Below, in pieces: positions 23,411 through 35,600 of a stretch of DNA of 64,000 bases (position 1 is the stretch's first letter; each line of letters opens with the position of its first letter). Both the position numbers and the translations under genes were made by a program. This DNA is from Sarcocystis neurona. Its lineage: Eukaryota > Apicomplexa > Conoidasida > Eucoccidiorida > Sarcocystidae. Where the stretch lies: assembly GCA_000727475.1 (NCBI GenBank), contig KL647293.1:1438588-1502587 (forward strand), in the 5' to 3' direction. Under the pieces are notes generated by a model. The model did no database searches, was not told the origin of the DNA, and saw only the letters and a list, made by a program, of their open reading frames with translations.

Positions 23411-26282
23411 CGCAAGAAGCATGCAGAGAAGACGTGCGAGCGTTTCTGCACGCGCTGAGCAGCAGCTTCCCGGCTCCAATGCAGCAGTTTTCAAAAGCAG
23501 CGGCACTGGTGACCTGCAAGAACAGCTGCAGAAAAACAGGAACAAGAAGCAGCAGCAGGAGAGCAGCAGCAGCGCCAACAACCTGGGGCAGCTACAGAGT
23601 GTGGCGAAAGTGAAATCAGAGCAGGAGCAACAGCGGCAGACCACCAGCAGCAACCGAGCGGATCCGCAGGAAAAAAACGAACGTGTGAAGGAGGAAGACA
23701 GGAGGAAGAGCAGCCGCATCAGGGTCACCTCGCGTGTCCAGCACTGCGGCAGCGGGCAGCCCCAGAACAACCAGCAGCAGCAGCAGAACAAGCAGCAGCA
23801 ACAGCAGAACAGTCGCAGCAAGAAGGAGCGAACCGACGTTTCCTGCAGCAACACAAACCTGCAGACCAGAAGCAGCAGAAGGACTCCACTAGGTCGCGAG
23901 GGAGTACTGCAGGAGACTATTTTTCCCAAGTGCGTACTGGGTAGTATCCACTCGGCAGTAGACAGCACCAGCATCTGTGGCGACAGCCGCAGTTCAACGA
24001 AGAAAAGCAAGAGCACCTGCAGCAGCATCACCACAACTGGTAGCAACAGGAGCTCCCTCAACGAAAAAAACCATCTCGCGTTTGTCTCTTACTCGGAGAG
24101 AGTAGTTGAGTACGAAAAGTCCGCCAGCAGAGAGGAAGAGACGAGCAACAGCAGGTGCGGCCGCAGCTCCGCAGCAGCAGAAGCAGAGGACTCTTGTGTG
24201 CTTCTCTTCACTGCCCTAAGCCGCCAGCTGGACTGCAGCTCCAGCAGCTGTCACACCGGTAGCAGCGGCAGCTCGGCTTCGCAGAGCCAGGCGACCGTTT
24301 CGTCTCACTTCAGCGGGGGGGCGAGTGCTGCAAGGGGAGGGCAGGGATATCCAGGGGGCAGCAGCAGCCGCAGGCGCAGTCCTAACAGCAGCAGCATTGG
24401 CACGAATACTTGTAGCAACTACAGCAGCACCAGCCGCAGCGGCGGCAGCCTCGCGAGCAGCAGCAGCAGCAACATCAGAAGCACAGCTGCTAGCGCCAAA
24501 ATCTTCTTCATAGGGACCCACACTAATGCTGCCCTCGAGGACACCGCTTCCCCCAGCGTCGTAACACAGCAGCAGAGGAAAGTTCAGGCGTCGGCCACCT
24601 GCAGAGGTACGGAAGGTGAGGCGTTTTGCATCCGGCAGCGAGACTGCGTCAAGAGCAGGACCAGCACGAGCAGCACCAGAAGACGTAGCAGGAGGTGCCT
24701 GAAACAGAACGACAGCAGTGGCTGCAGCAAAGTAGCCTCCCCAGCGCTACAGAAACGCAGAGCCGGCCAAGCAGCGGTGCAAGGAAATACCAGCAGCAGC
24801 AGTGAGAGTAGCAGCAGCAGTGAGAGTAGCAACAGCAGTGAGAGTAGCAGCAGCAGTGCGAGCAGCAGCAGCAGCAAGAAGGGTAGCAGTAACAGCAGCA
24901 ACATCAGCAGCAGTAATAATAACAGCAGCAACAGGAGCAGCAGCACTAGCGACAGCGGCAACAGGAGCAACAGGAAGAAGAAAACCGGCAGCAGCGTGGG
25001 AGGCACCGCCGGTAGGGCAAAGAGCAAGGAATCCGGCAGTAACAGCAGCAGCAGCAGTAGAGTCGCCGGCAGAGGCGAAAAAGTAGCAGACAATAGCGGC
25101 AACAGAGTAGGCAGCAGTGCTTCCAGCTGCAGAGTCGAGGACAGCAGGAGTCAAAGCAGGAAGGACGGCACTAGCAGCTGTAGCAGCCAGTTTGGAGAGG
25201 AATGCCGACAGCGTGAGAAGGAGGGAACCAGGCGCATGGAAAAGATTTCTTCCCTGATGGAAAAATCTTCCAGCTGCAAGAAAAAATACACCCCCTCCTG
25301 CCATTTGCCGTCTGGAGTTCGGCGAGGGAAGAGCGATAGAATGCTGCGAGCAGCAGGAGGAGACGAAGAAGCAGCAGCAACAGCAGCCGGCGTCGCCCTA
25401 ACACCAGCAGGAGCAGGCGTCGGCGCAGCAGCAGGAGCAGCAGAAGGCGCAGCAGCAGGCGTAGGTTCAGCAGCAGGCGCTGGTTCAGCAGGAGGCGCTG
25501 CTTCAGCAAGAGACGCAGGTTCAGCAGCAGGCGCAGCAGCAGCAGCAGGTGGTGGTGGTGGAGCAGCCGCAAGGTGTAACGCTTGCGCAGGCGCTGCTGC
25601 AGTGGGGCCTTCACCCGGAAGCAGAAGAGGTCCGAAGTGTAGCCACAGAAGCAGGCGGAGCAACTACAGCAGGAGCCGCGGCAGCAGCAATGACGAGGAA
25701 AAGTTTACCAAGCGCCGCACGCTGCACGAGGAGAGCGGGAGTAGCAGCAGCAGCAGCAAAAACAAGCCACCGGGCAACAGCAGCAGGGAGCCTAAGAGCG
25801 GCAGGGGCGTCAGGAACAACAACGGCAGCAGCAACGGCAAGAGGAGCAGCAGTAGTGGCAACAAAAACGCTGGGACCAGGGACAACAGCAGCTGCAGGGA
25901 TGGCAACAAGGGGAGCAACAGCGATAGAGAAGAACAAAGAAGGTGGAGCAAACCGTCACACTACGTGGCTCAGAGCAGGCGCGGTAACAGCAGCAGCAGC
26001 AGTCGCAGAAGCAGCAGCAGCCGCCACAGTAGCAGCAGCAGTCGCGGCAGCAGCAGCAGAAGAGACACCGACAGACAGCGGGAGAAGACGCCTCTGCGGT
26101 ACCCGAGAGACGGCGGAAGCAGCGACGGAGACAAGACTGCGGGAGAAAGCTGTACGCGCCGCTGCAGGTCTGGCAATCATGCTGCAGCTGGACTGCGGGA
26201 CACGTTGCTGCTGCCGAACGGACAAGTTGTTCATTTAGGTATTCCATCCGCAGCTTCTTGCCCGTGTTCAACAAAGACGTGA
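23411..26282 (+). CDS. Large Ser/Gln/Arg-rich protein with triplet-repeat tracts
   Basis: One frame stays open for about 2.9 kb, from an acceptor-like CTTCTGCAG at 23410 (or the ATG at 23421) to a stop at 26282. The N-terminal 400 residues mix poly-Gln/Ser with ordinary sequence (LQSVAKVKSEQEQQRQTTSS; HLAFVSYSERVVEYEKSASR), then long Ser tracts including a 6-residue tandem repeat, then an Ala/Gly/Arg region. From about 25465 another frame looks better: after a TAG it reads ALVQQEALLQQETQVQQQAQ and VTLAQALLQWGLHPEAEEVR, whereas the main frame gives only Gly/Ala/Ser. Near the end the main frame again looks natural (GLRDTLLLPNGQVVHLG), with a possible donor after it (TTAG|GTATTC). The gene is real in outline, but exon borders or indels are unresolved. 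No domain was recognised. Confidence 0.5.
24803..24874 (+). repeat. 18-bp tandem repeat coding Ser-Glu-Ser runs
   Basis: Four near-identical 18-bp units (TGAGAGTAGCAGCAGCAG type). Because the unit is a multiple of three, the frame of the host gene is kept. It encodes a Ser-rich tract with periodic Glu. Confidence 0.8.
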
Positions 26283-26334
26283 TATGCCTCTTTTCAACAA
26301 GAAAGCCCATGCACTGCGTCTAGTCACGCGGCAA

Positions 26335-26600
26335 CTACGGATGCCACATACACGTATATCTGTACATATATCTGTGCGGATACGTATACACATACGCCGT
26401 AAGTGGGGCTGCCACACACATATATATCTGCAGGTATGTCTATGCGTATACACGTATACGCCGCAAGCCGGGCTGCCGCATACACATGTATCTTTACATA
26501 TATCTACGCATATAGACGTACGGGCTGCTACACATACGTATACCTGTACATATATCTATGCGTGTACAAACACGTCGCAAGTCGGGCTGCCACGTGTGTT
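26335..26600. repeat. Degenerate 52-64 bp minisatellite
   Basis: About four units, each with a core like CGCCGCAAGYSGGGCTGCC (near 26395, 26459, 26515 and 26571) followed by CACATATATATCTGYACATATATCTATGCG-like sequence. Open frames in it are repeat artefacts. Confidence 0.7.
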
Positions 26601-27291
26601 GTGGATATGTCTATGCATACAGGTACACGATTGCGCATGCAGAGAGTTTCTTAAAAAGACGGTGGCACTAAGACACACATATGTATGTACGTCTTGATGT
26701 ACGTCTGCGTCCTTTTTGGAGCTACACAGATGTATATGGGTGTATATGTGTTCATATGCAACTACGTGCCTCAGTGTTATAAGAGAGCGCACCCAGGCTA
26801 CATACACGTATATATGTGTATATATGTATAGATATACATGTGCACATACATGTGTATGTATATATAGTTTAGTATGCTAGCGTCCCCTGGGTAGGTAGAG
26901 GTGTTTATTTGCAGTCGTGTATATGTGTCGTGCACAGTCTACATGGATCCGCTTGTACCGGGCGTGAATGCGCTGGAGCCTGCCACTTTCTTGGGGTCCA
27001 GCGCAAGCGTAACGCAGCAGGCCGACAATTTGAACTGCGTGCGTAGACAAGCAGAAGGTAAAACATAGTCCCGAGGAGAACTGCAGAGATGCAGCAGTGT
27101 GGTGCCCGTCTTCGCACTCCACGAGCACACAACGAGCAGAAGCCTGGAAGGCAGACGGCCAGAGACAGACAGAGACAGAGAGACGGAAAGAAAGGGGGGG
27201 GAGACGTCAAGAGAGACACACGTAGGGAGACGGCGGGTGCGAGACACAGGACGGCGGAGACGGGGGCGAGCCAGGCGGGGACCAAAGACAG

Positions 27292-27580
27292 AGGCGGAGA
27301 GGAAGAGGGGGAGACACGGAGACAAAACGGATGGAGACACGGAGGGGGGCGCAGACGGAGACAGAGAGACGGAGGCGGAGAGGAAGAGGGGGAGACACGG
27401 AGACAAAACGGATGGAGACACGGAGGGGGACGCAGACGGAGACAGAGAGACGGAGCCGGAGGGGAAGAGGGGGAGACACGGAGACAAAACGGATGGAGAC
27501 ACGGAGGGGGACGCAGACGGAGACAGAGAGACGGAGGCGGGGAGGAAGAGGGGGAGGACACGAAGACAAAACGGATGGAG
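27292..27580. repeat. 81-bp minisatellite (27 codons per unit)
   Basis: The anchor GACAAAACGGATGG recurs at 27321, 27402, 27483 and 27565, giving spacings of 81, 81 and 82 bp. The unit is purine-rich on the plus strand (GGAGAC, GGAAGAGGGGGAG). All three plus frames and the minus frames stay open across it because the unit length is a multiple of three and contains no stop trinucleotide in several frames. This explains the overlapping 115-301 codon frames; no splice or start signal supports any of them. Confidence 0.85.
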
Positions 27581-27729
27581 AGAGAGAGAGAGCACGAGAC
27601 ACAGACATGGAGACACGGAGGGGGACACGGACGGAGACAGAGAGACAGACAGCGAGAGACCGAGGCGGCGAGAGATAACGCCGGAGACACAGAGATTGAG
27701 GGATGTAACGAGATGGGGGCATTTTTGAA

Positions 27730-30700
27730 TGCAGGAAGGAGTGCGCTGCTTTTCTTTACGTGTACAAGGGCCGTCTTTCCAGATTCGGTAGCCTGCAGGA
27801 AGGCTGTCAAAGGCCCTTTTGTTTGCCCTTGCGCGATGGCAGCAAGCTGATGCGCGCTCTTCTACCTACCTTCAGCCTTTGTCTGCAAAGCGCTTGCTCA
27901 CTCTGGCGGCTGGATATCACGTGGGGGGATCGACCTGTCTAGATTATCGCCCAGGTCGTCATTTTCAAGTGGAAGTGCTTGTGGGGTAGCTGCGCATACG
28001 TGTGCGCATCTGTGCGTATATGTGGATGTCTGCATACGGTCTGCACGCGGCAGCAAGCACAAGGAACAGCAGCAGCAGACAGACAGCAGCCACAGGAGCT
28101 ACAGCAACAAGCAAGTTCAGCTGACAAGCACGTGGCCGTGTGGACTCGGAAGCGAAGGGGACTCCCCTACGCTTCCTCTCCCTCGCCCCCAGGTCTACAC
28201 AGCAGTTTTCTACACACACACACATACGCTGCGGGGAAGGTCTCATGGGGTATGCCGCAAGATTGTTCACATGCTTCTGCGATGCCGGCGCGTCCCCGTC
28301 AAAAAGAGGTCACGTCCTTCTGAAAATGCCGTCTATCAGTCTCTCTACATCCTTCCGTCCGACACAGAGGACTACGCGGGCTGAGCAGCGGTTGTTGCAG
28401 CGGAGGTTCTGCGATGGGGGGAGTGTTTTGTAGGGGAGCCCGGCCGACACGTCGCCTCGCCCAGAGGTGTGTTGTTCCTGCGAGGAACTTAGGCAGCAGG
28501 AAAAGACAGTTCTTTATGAACGGACGCATACGAAGAAATGGGTAGAACGAGCGAAGTGGACAGCAGGAATGGCAAAGAGGACAGCAGGAATTCACGAGAC
28601 TTCATTCTCAGATCGGGTAGGGATTTAGAGAGGATAACGGGCACTAGACCGCACAGCAGAAAGTCGCGGTACTTCCTTCTTTTCAAAGCCGCGCAGCAGT
28701 TCAATTCCTGCAGCGTTGCACCAAATCGGCTATTAGGGCCGGCAGCAGGAACTTGCGAAAAAGTTTCTCCAGCGGTTGCTCGGGTCGCGGCTCCAAGGGA
28801 AGAACGCGCACCGCAGACCCCCCCCGCCGACGGCCCAGCAGCAGTGTCTCACTGCGCGCTTCCCGCGGGGTCTTATCGCTTCTACGGCCGCCAAGCAGCA
28901 AACAGAACGTCTTCCTTTCCTTCCGCCCCTTCGTCGTCCATGGTTCTTTAGCCAGAATCCCAGCGGTGGCTTCCCCAAGCGCAGCAGCCGCTCCCGAACA
29001 GCGCTTGACGCAGCAGGTCCCAAGCAGGTGTGCACCGCCTGCCGAGAAGGAGACAGTCTCTTCGACCGCAGGTGGTGGATCTGCGTCTCCTGGACAGCGA
29101 CGTGTGGCCACGGCGCAACCCGGGTTTCTACACATCGGCGAGACAAAGGGCCCTACATGCACGTCCAGCGCCCACCGCAAGACTTTCGCAGAGATTTGTT
29201 GTGGAAAAGATGGGGGAGGTGCAAAGTGGGGAGAGAGGTCCTCCCTTGGGAAGGCCGATCGAGAGAAAGAAGTGCTGCTGCGTCTGTGTCTATATATGCG
29301 TGCGCACCCGCTGCACGGGAGACTGCCCTGGCGTCTACCGACCGCGAGACGTCTCTCTTGCAGAGGTCGTGTGCCCGGCGCTGCTTCTCCTCGGCGGGCT
29401 GCCTTCTTCCTGTCTTTCTTCGCTGCTCGCAGATACGTCCGTGCTGGTCTGTTGTTCGGCTACCGCCTCCACACACCCGAAGACAGGGAGACACACACAG
29501 GTGTCCGCCTCTATACGTCTGGACAGGGGAGACACACATAGAGAGCGGCAGAAGCGCACGTGGACTGTCTCTGACCTTCGAATTTTGCCTGCATGTCCAA
29601 CGCATTGCCTGCTTTTCCTTTTTGTACGTCACTTTCCGCAGGAGCAAAAAGAGGAGAAGTCAACCGGCGTATACTGACTGTAGGGCACAGCGCCCGCGCG
29701 GACATGCTCGCCAATACTTTCTTCGATACTTCTAGGAGTCGGCTTTGTCTCACCAGTTCTCGCTTCTTCAGAATTCACTCGGGTAAACAGACAACCCTTT
29801 TTTGGTCTCTATTCATTGTTCTTCTCCTGCGCCTTTGTTCCTCCTTTTCCTGCACCTCTTCTCCTTCATCCTTGCTTGGCTCTGCTGTTAATTCACGTTT
29901 GTTGCTCTTCTCGTGGAGGTACTCGAAGACAAGGGAAAAGCAATGCAGCGTGTAGGCTCTCTTTTTTGCTGCAGATTTAGGGGCGCCTTCCAGTACAACT
30001 CCACACGTGTTCCCCTCTACGGCTCACTGAAAGAATCTACACGTGCATCCCCGCAACAATAGATTCACATATGTATATAGGTACGATTACAAAAGTGCGT
30101 ACATATGCATATAGATATATATACGCGCAGATACCTGTTTCTGTCTCTTTTTCCCCCTTTTCTGTAGAAACGTTCATGTGGTTGAACGCCATCTTCGGCT
30201 TCTTTGCGGAACATGAACTGCCACCAGAAAAGTAGCCTCTCCAGTGGCTCTCCCCGGCACTTCTTCCCAAGGTCGCACGACGTGGTTAAATGCGTATGAA
30301 GAAGAGACGTTCCTTTGACGGCGCCTGCCGCTTCTTTCTTCCTCTTCACACGCATAGCAAGAAGATGTACTACGCAGTTGGCTTGGCACGTCCACCCACG
30401 TACGTTGCTGCATCTGCGAATTTGTCTCATATATGTGACTGTCTACATGTGCAGGTATGAATATTGCCTTGCATGCCTGTAAGCTGGCATCAACACACAA
30501 ATATGTGCATATACGTGTACCTCTCTATGTGCGTATTTATATATATATATATACACATATACATATATATATGTATGAATATATACGCGTAGTTGTATAT
30601 GTATATGTGTGTGTGTGTGTGTCTGTGTGTGTGCGTATGGGTGTGTGTTTGTACATACGCGCGGATATGTATGAGCTTGTGCCGACGTGAACATATACTT

Positions 30701-32605
30701 TGTATGTATGTACACCTTCTTATATATATGTTTATACGTTGACGTTTTAATGCCTATACGAAGAAAAATCCATACACACGACCGTATCTATCTGTCTATG
30801 TATATATATATATATACATATATACATATAGATAGATGGGTAAACATCTACACACAGGGTTGTACGTATATATATATATATATGTAAACATCTACACACG
30901 GGACTGTATGTAGATATATATATATATACGCCCTATGTGTCCGCACTTTCAAGCATGCACCCGCGCATAATAAACGCCTACGCAGGCAGCTATATACACA
31001 TATATATGTGGGACTGACTATATATGTATATATACATACGTACATCTGTCAATGTATATATAGAAGAAATATACATTTGTACAGATATAATCAACTGACC
31101 CGCCCAAAAAAGAGGACATCAGGACCACAGAAACATACATGTCTTTACATATATATATATATATTTATACGTATGAGGATACATGCATGCATACATACAT
31201 ACACGCACACACCTGCAGGAGTATATATATATATATCTATATATGCACACATGTATACGTGGAGTGTGTGTTAGAGCGTTACAAGGGATGATGTCCAAAA
31301 GGACGGGGCACGTTTCGTCACTTGAGAGAAAAGTTGTTTTCTCCTGCTTCCATCAACTCTTCACACATGTGCCGCGTTTGTTTCTTTCTCTGTGAACGTA
31401 GATAGAGGAGGCATAGAAGGACTTCCCCATATCTATCTAGATATATATATATTGGTATACAGATACACACAGGTGCATGTAGAGTGGCGGCCTCGGATGA
31501 CTGTCCAATGTATATATATATATATATACATATGTTCGTGCATATGTATACATATATGTGTACACATATATGTATATATATACATACATATATACACATA
31601 CATACGCATATATATATACACGTGGAGAGGGAGAGACGGCGAGGCTCCTCGTAAGCCGCATTTCTCTATGCACTCGCGTGCGGAAATTTACATATATATG
31701 TATATATATTGGAACTGTTTGTAGGGAGGACCGGTGGTACGTGAGGGAGGCGTTGTATGTATGGAGAGGACGGGGCTACGCAGAGGTAGGAACTTTGTGT
31801 CCTGGCTCAGAGATAGTAGGCCCTGTCCGTCGCTAAATTGAAGAACAGGTACCTGCAGTAGAATGTGGGTATTTGTGACAGCAGTTTCGTTTCATTTGTT
31901 ACATCCACGTTTTTCCACACGTGCGTTTGCATGTATTTATGTCCACTACATCTTCCCCTCCGTGTATCCCTTTAGGTATAAATTTCCACGCGTATTTCTC
32001 TATTCATCTGCTGCGCATCTACTCTTGAATTTATACAGACACCTGCTTCTGTGTGTGTATCTCTATTCGTATATCACGTGTACCTCTCTACCTATCTATC
32101 TATCTATCTATCTATGCATATATATATATATATAGGTGCACGTCTATTATTGTCGTTGTACTGAATGTTTCTATCCATGCACCTATATACATACATATGT
32201 ATAGCTGTCTTAGCTCTGTATAGATGCACTGCGTTTGTGTCCATATATATATATATATCCGTACATCTCTCTCTATGTCTTTGCCTCTCTGTCCGTGTCT
32301 CCGTCTCGCTATCTATACATATCTGTCTAGGCCTCTGTAGACATGTACCGCAACTGTGTCTCTCTCTTTCTCTGTGTATATTTCTGTGTAGGTATCCCCC
32401 CATATATCCATATACATATATTTTTGTGTGTGTGTCACCGATTCCTGCAGCTCTCTGCATGCATAGACCCGGTTTGTGCCTCTCCCTTTCTCTGTCTCTG
32501 TCTATATATGTTTCTGTGTATACCTGCACATGTGTGGAGTTCCAGGTAGATATACTTATCCTTTTCCTTCTGCTGACTCTTCTCTGCTGCCATCTTCTTC
32601 TTCAG
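27730..32605. other. Intergenic or 5' intronic DNA upstream of the recognised uridine phosphorylase exons
   Basis: GC-rich islands at 28040-29250 alternate with long TA/CT microsatellites (30540-31720 and 32090-32500). N-terminal exons of the uridine phosphorylase should lie here or further upstream, but none could be fixed. Weak candidates are 28434-28466 (reads EPGRHVASPR between an acceptor and donor with phase 1 at both ends), 28538-28951, and a strong acceptor at 30166 (CTTTTTCCCCCTTTTCTGTAG) whose exon reads TFMWLNAIFGFFAEHELPPE and then stops. Confidence 0.35.
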
Positions 32606-35600
32606 GATACTACAAGGGCGTTAAAGTTTCTATCATTGCAATAGGCATGGGCTCTCCAATGGTTGAACTGTTGATGAGAGAAGTTTCGTACATCACCGAG
32701 GGACGTCTCGCTATCGTACGTCTAGGTACGACCCTCCTGTGTTTTTCCTGCTCATAAATGGAGTAGTCTTTGCCTGCGCACCCGTACTTACCCCCCCCAA
32801 ATGTGTTCCTCAGTTGTTCTCTCTATCGCGCTATATCTGCCTATCGTCCCGTCTACCCCACACCTCCGTCGACTTATCAAACTCTTCTATCTTCTCTCAT
32901 TCCGTCCCTCTCTATTTATAGATGCCGGTCCCCCCATCTATTTCGATGTACAATAAGACATGTCTTTTCCCGCTTATTGTGTCACAATCTATTCTTGATA
33001 GTCATGTCTCGGTCTCCTTCTCTCTACGCGCTGAATAATCTTTGACGATGGCGGCACACGTACGTGTGTGTAGCACACACACACATACATATATACATAT
33101 ATATTTGCCTATATATGTGCAGACCTATCTTTCTACATCTATATAAATGTGTTCTTCGTCTCATACGCGTGTATACATGTATATGCACAGATCTACCTTT
33201 ATATATATGTACATATATATATATATATGTATTCTGCTTCTCTGTTTATATGCATATATACATGTACGTCTATATTCTTCGTCTCTCTATATATACATAT
33301 GTGGATATAAATGTATACCATTATGTGTGTGTTTCGCGGATCTGCTTATACACACGTGTGTATCCACGGGGAGAAGAAAAAACTTTCTGAGAGAGTGGTG
33401 TACGGCTCAAGAGGGCGCCGGGAGCTGCTTGAGCGGGACAGGAACGGAGGGGTCGCCGCGCTCTGTCAACCTCCTTCGCTCACAAAAACAGTCACACAAA
33501 GTCCCCCCAGTGGAAGGCCGCTTTCTCTCTTTCTCCCTCCCTTTCTCGCTGTTTCTTACTTTCTCTCTCCATATATTATATATATATACACATACATATA
33601 TATACATGTGTAGACACATATATGTGGAAGGACGGGCACTTGGAACCGATGCGGTGCGTGGGACTGCGTAAAGACACTTTCCAACTGTTTGAGTGATTTT
33701 TGTCTCCTATTACACGTCTGTATCTTCGTGCATATAAAACACGTCTACAGCTATATATATATATATATACATATATGTATTTCCTTTGTCTTGGCAACGG
33801 GACTAATCACAGATATAAAAAGTCGAGTGACAATATACTTTCACATAGGTATCTTTGTATACATCTATACATCCGTGTCTACGTACTTATATATATATAT
33901 GTGGACGTGCAGCTCGGCAGAGTAGCATATCTTTTTGCTTACAAGTGCCGTGAAGCACAGGCGGTTGCCCGTCTTCGCCGCTTGAGCTGCGACAACGCGG
34001 CGCCTTGTCGCTTTCTCGCAGTGACCGTCCCGTGCAGAGTCCCCCTTGCCTCTGCTGCCATCCTCGAAGTTTCTCGAGCTACTACTCGACCTTCTGTGGG
34101 CTTTGCCCCTCTTCGTTGGTGGACGGGGTCGCCGCGTGCGCTTCAGCTGCTGCTTTAGCTGTTCGTGTGCTGCTGCCGCTGCTGAGGCGTCTGTTACTGG
34201 TGGGGACCTCGCCTTTGCTGTCGGAGCTTCTGCGACGAGGGAACTTTCACTCCCGCCTGTTGGTGCTTCTGCTGCTGGCCTTACTGTAGACACCGCTTGA
34301 GCTGGTGCTTCTTCTTTCTGCTGACACTCTTGGGCAGCCAGTTCTGCCTGTCGAGTCATAAGCGCAGCCGTTGGTGCAGCTGCCTCTCGCTACGTTGTGC
34401 AGTCACTTACGCTGCTTGAGGTGCCTCACGTATGGTTGCTGGGGTGGGTCTGCTTCTGCTGTTGTTTCCGTCTCGGTTGCTGCTGCCATTCCCTTCGCCG
34501 TTGCTGCTGCTCTCCCTGTAGCCTGAGCTGCTGCTGCTGCTGCTCTTGCTCGGGCTGCTGCCGCTGTTGCCTACCCTGCTGGCGTTGCTGCTTCTGTCGC
34601 TGGTTGCACGTTGTTCTTTCGACGTCTTCTGCCCCCGCTGTGTTGCTCCTGCCTTTGCTGCTGGTGCTGCCTGGTATGTGGCTGCTGCCACTGCTGCGTC
34701 TGTTATTGCTGCTGCCTCTGTTGCCATGCTCTCGCTTCTTTGCTGATGCTGGTATATATGGCGCTGTTGCTGCTGCTGCCTCTGTTACTGCTGCTGCGCT
34801 TGCTGTTGCTGCTGCTTCTGTTGCTGGTGCTGCGTCCACTGCTGCTGCTGCTGCCTCTATTGCTGCTGCCGCTTCTGATGCTGCTGCTGCTTCTACTGTT
34901 AATGCTGCTGCTCCTGTGGAGGCTCTTTTCTCTGTTTTTTTGTTGTTTGTGCTGTTGCGCCTTAGGAACGTGTTCACTACTAAACTCGGCACTTCGCCCG
35001 GGTTGCATCGTTGTTGCTGCAAGGGGCTGCATGGGCTGCTACCAAAACTATTCGTATTTTGACGGAGATATAGAGGAGGGGACTCGCATTGCAGGTGACT
35101 TTGTTCCTGTTTTTGTCCCACAACTTGCTGCTCTTCTTCCTTCCTTCTTACCAAACGAGTACATCTCTTGCGCTGCATCCCTTGCCTTCTTGAGCAAAAA
35201 ACATCTCCATTGATATTCGCTGCTTCTGCGTATCCCTCTCTTCAGATAGTTTCTTGGGCCTGTTATATATATATTTTTTTTCCAGTAACTACGTGGGCCT
35301 GCAATATATATATATATATATAATACATAGATGCACAGGTGTTGTACTGTATTTTCCTACTTCTCTCTTTCTCTGCATGCGTAAAATGTTTGTGGGTATG
35401 TGTCTCTCTCTGTGTCTTCTATTTTATTTGTCCTTCTCTCTCTGCATGCACATCCAGCTCTGTCTTTTGCTTTCTTCCGCCCTGCAAATACAACCGTATA
35501 TATACACCTACATATATGTGTATGGCTAGATCTATCCACGTTCGTATGAATTCCCACCTCTATACATTTCCCTGTGTAACTACATGTATAGACATACATT

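Noticed and set aside
26905..27850. Overlapping 171-301 codon frames on both strands
   Set aside because: Explained by the 81-bp repeat, whose length is divisible by three; no start context or splice signals.
34407..35178. Antisense Gln/Ala-rich 'protein' of 250 codons
   Set aside because: It overlaps a proven sense exon of uridine phosphorylase and mirrors a CTG-rich intron; kept only as a finding to test.
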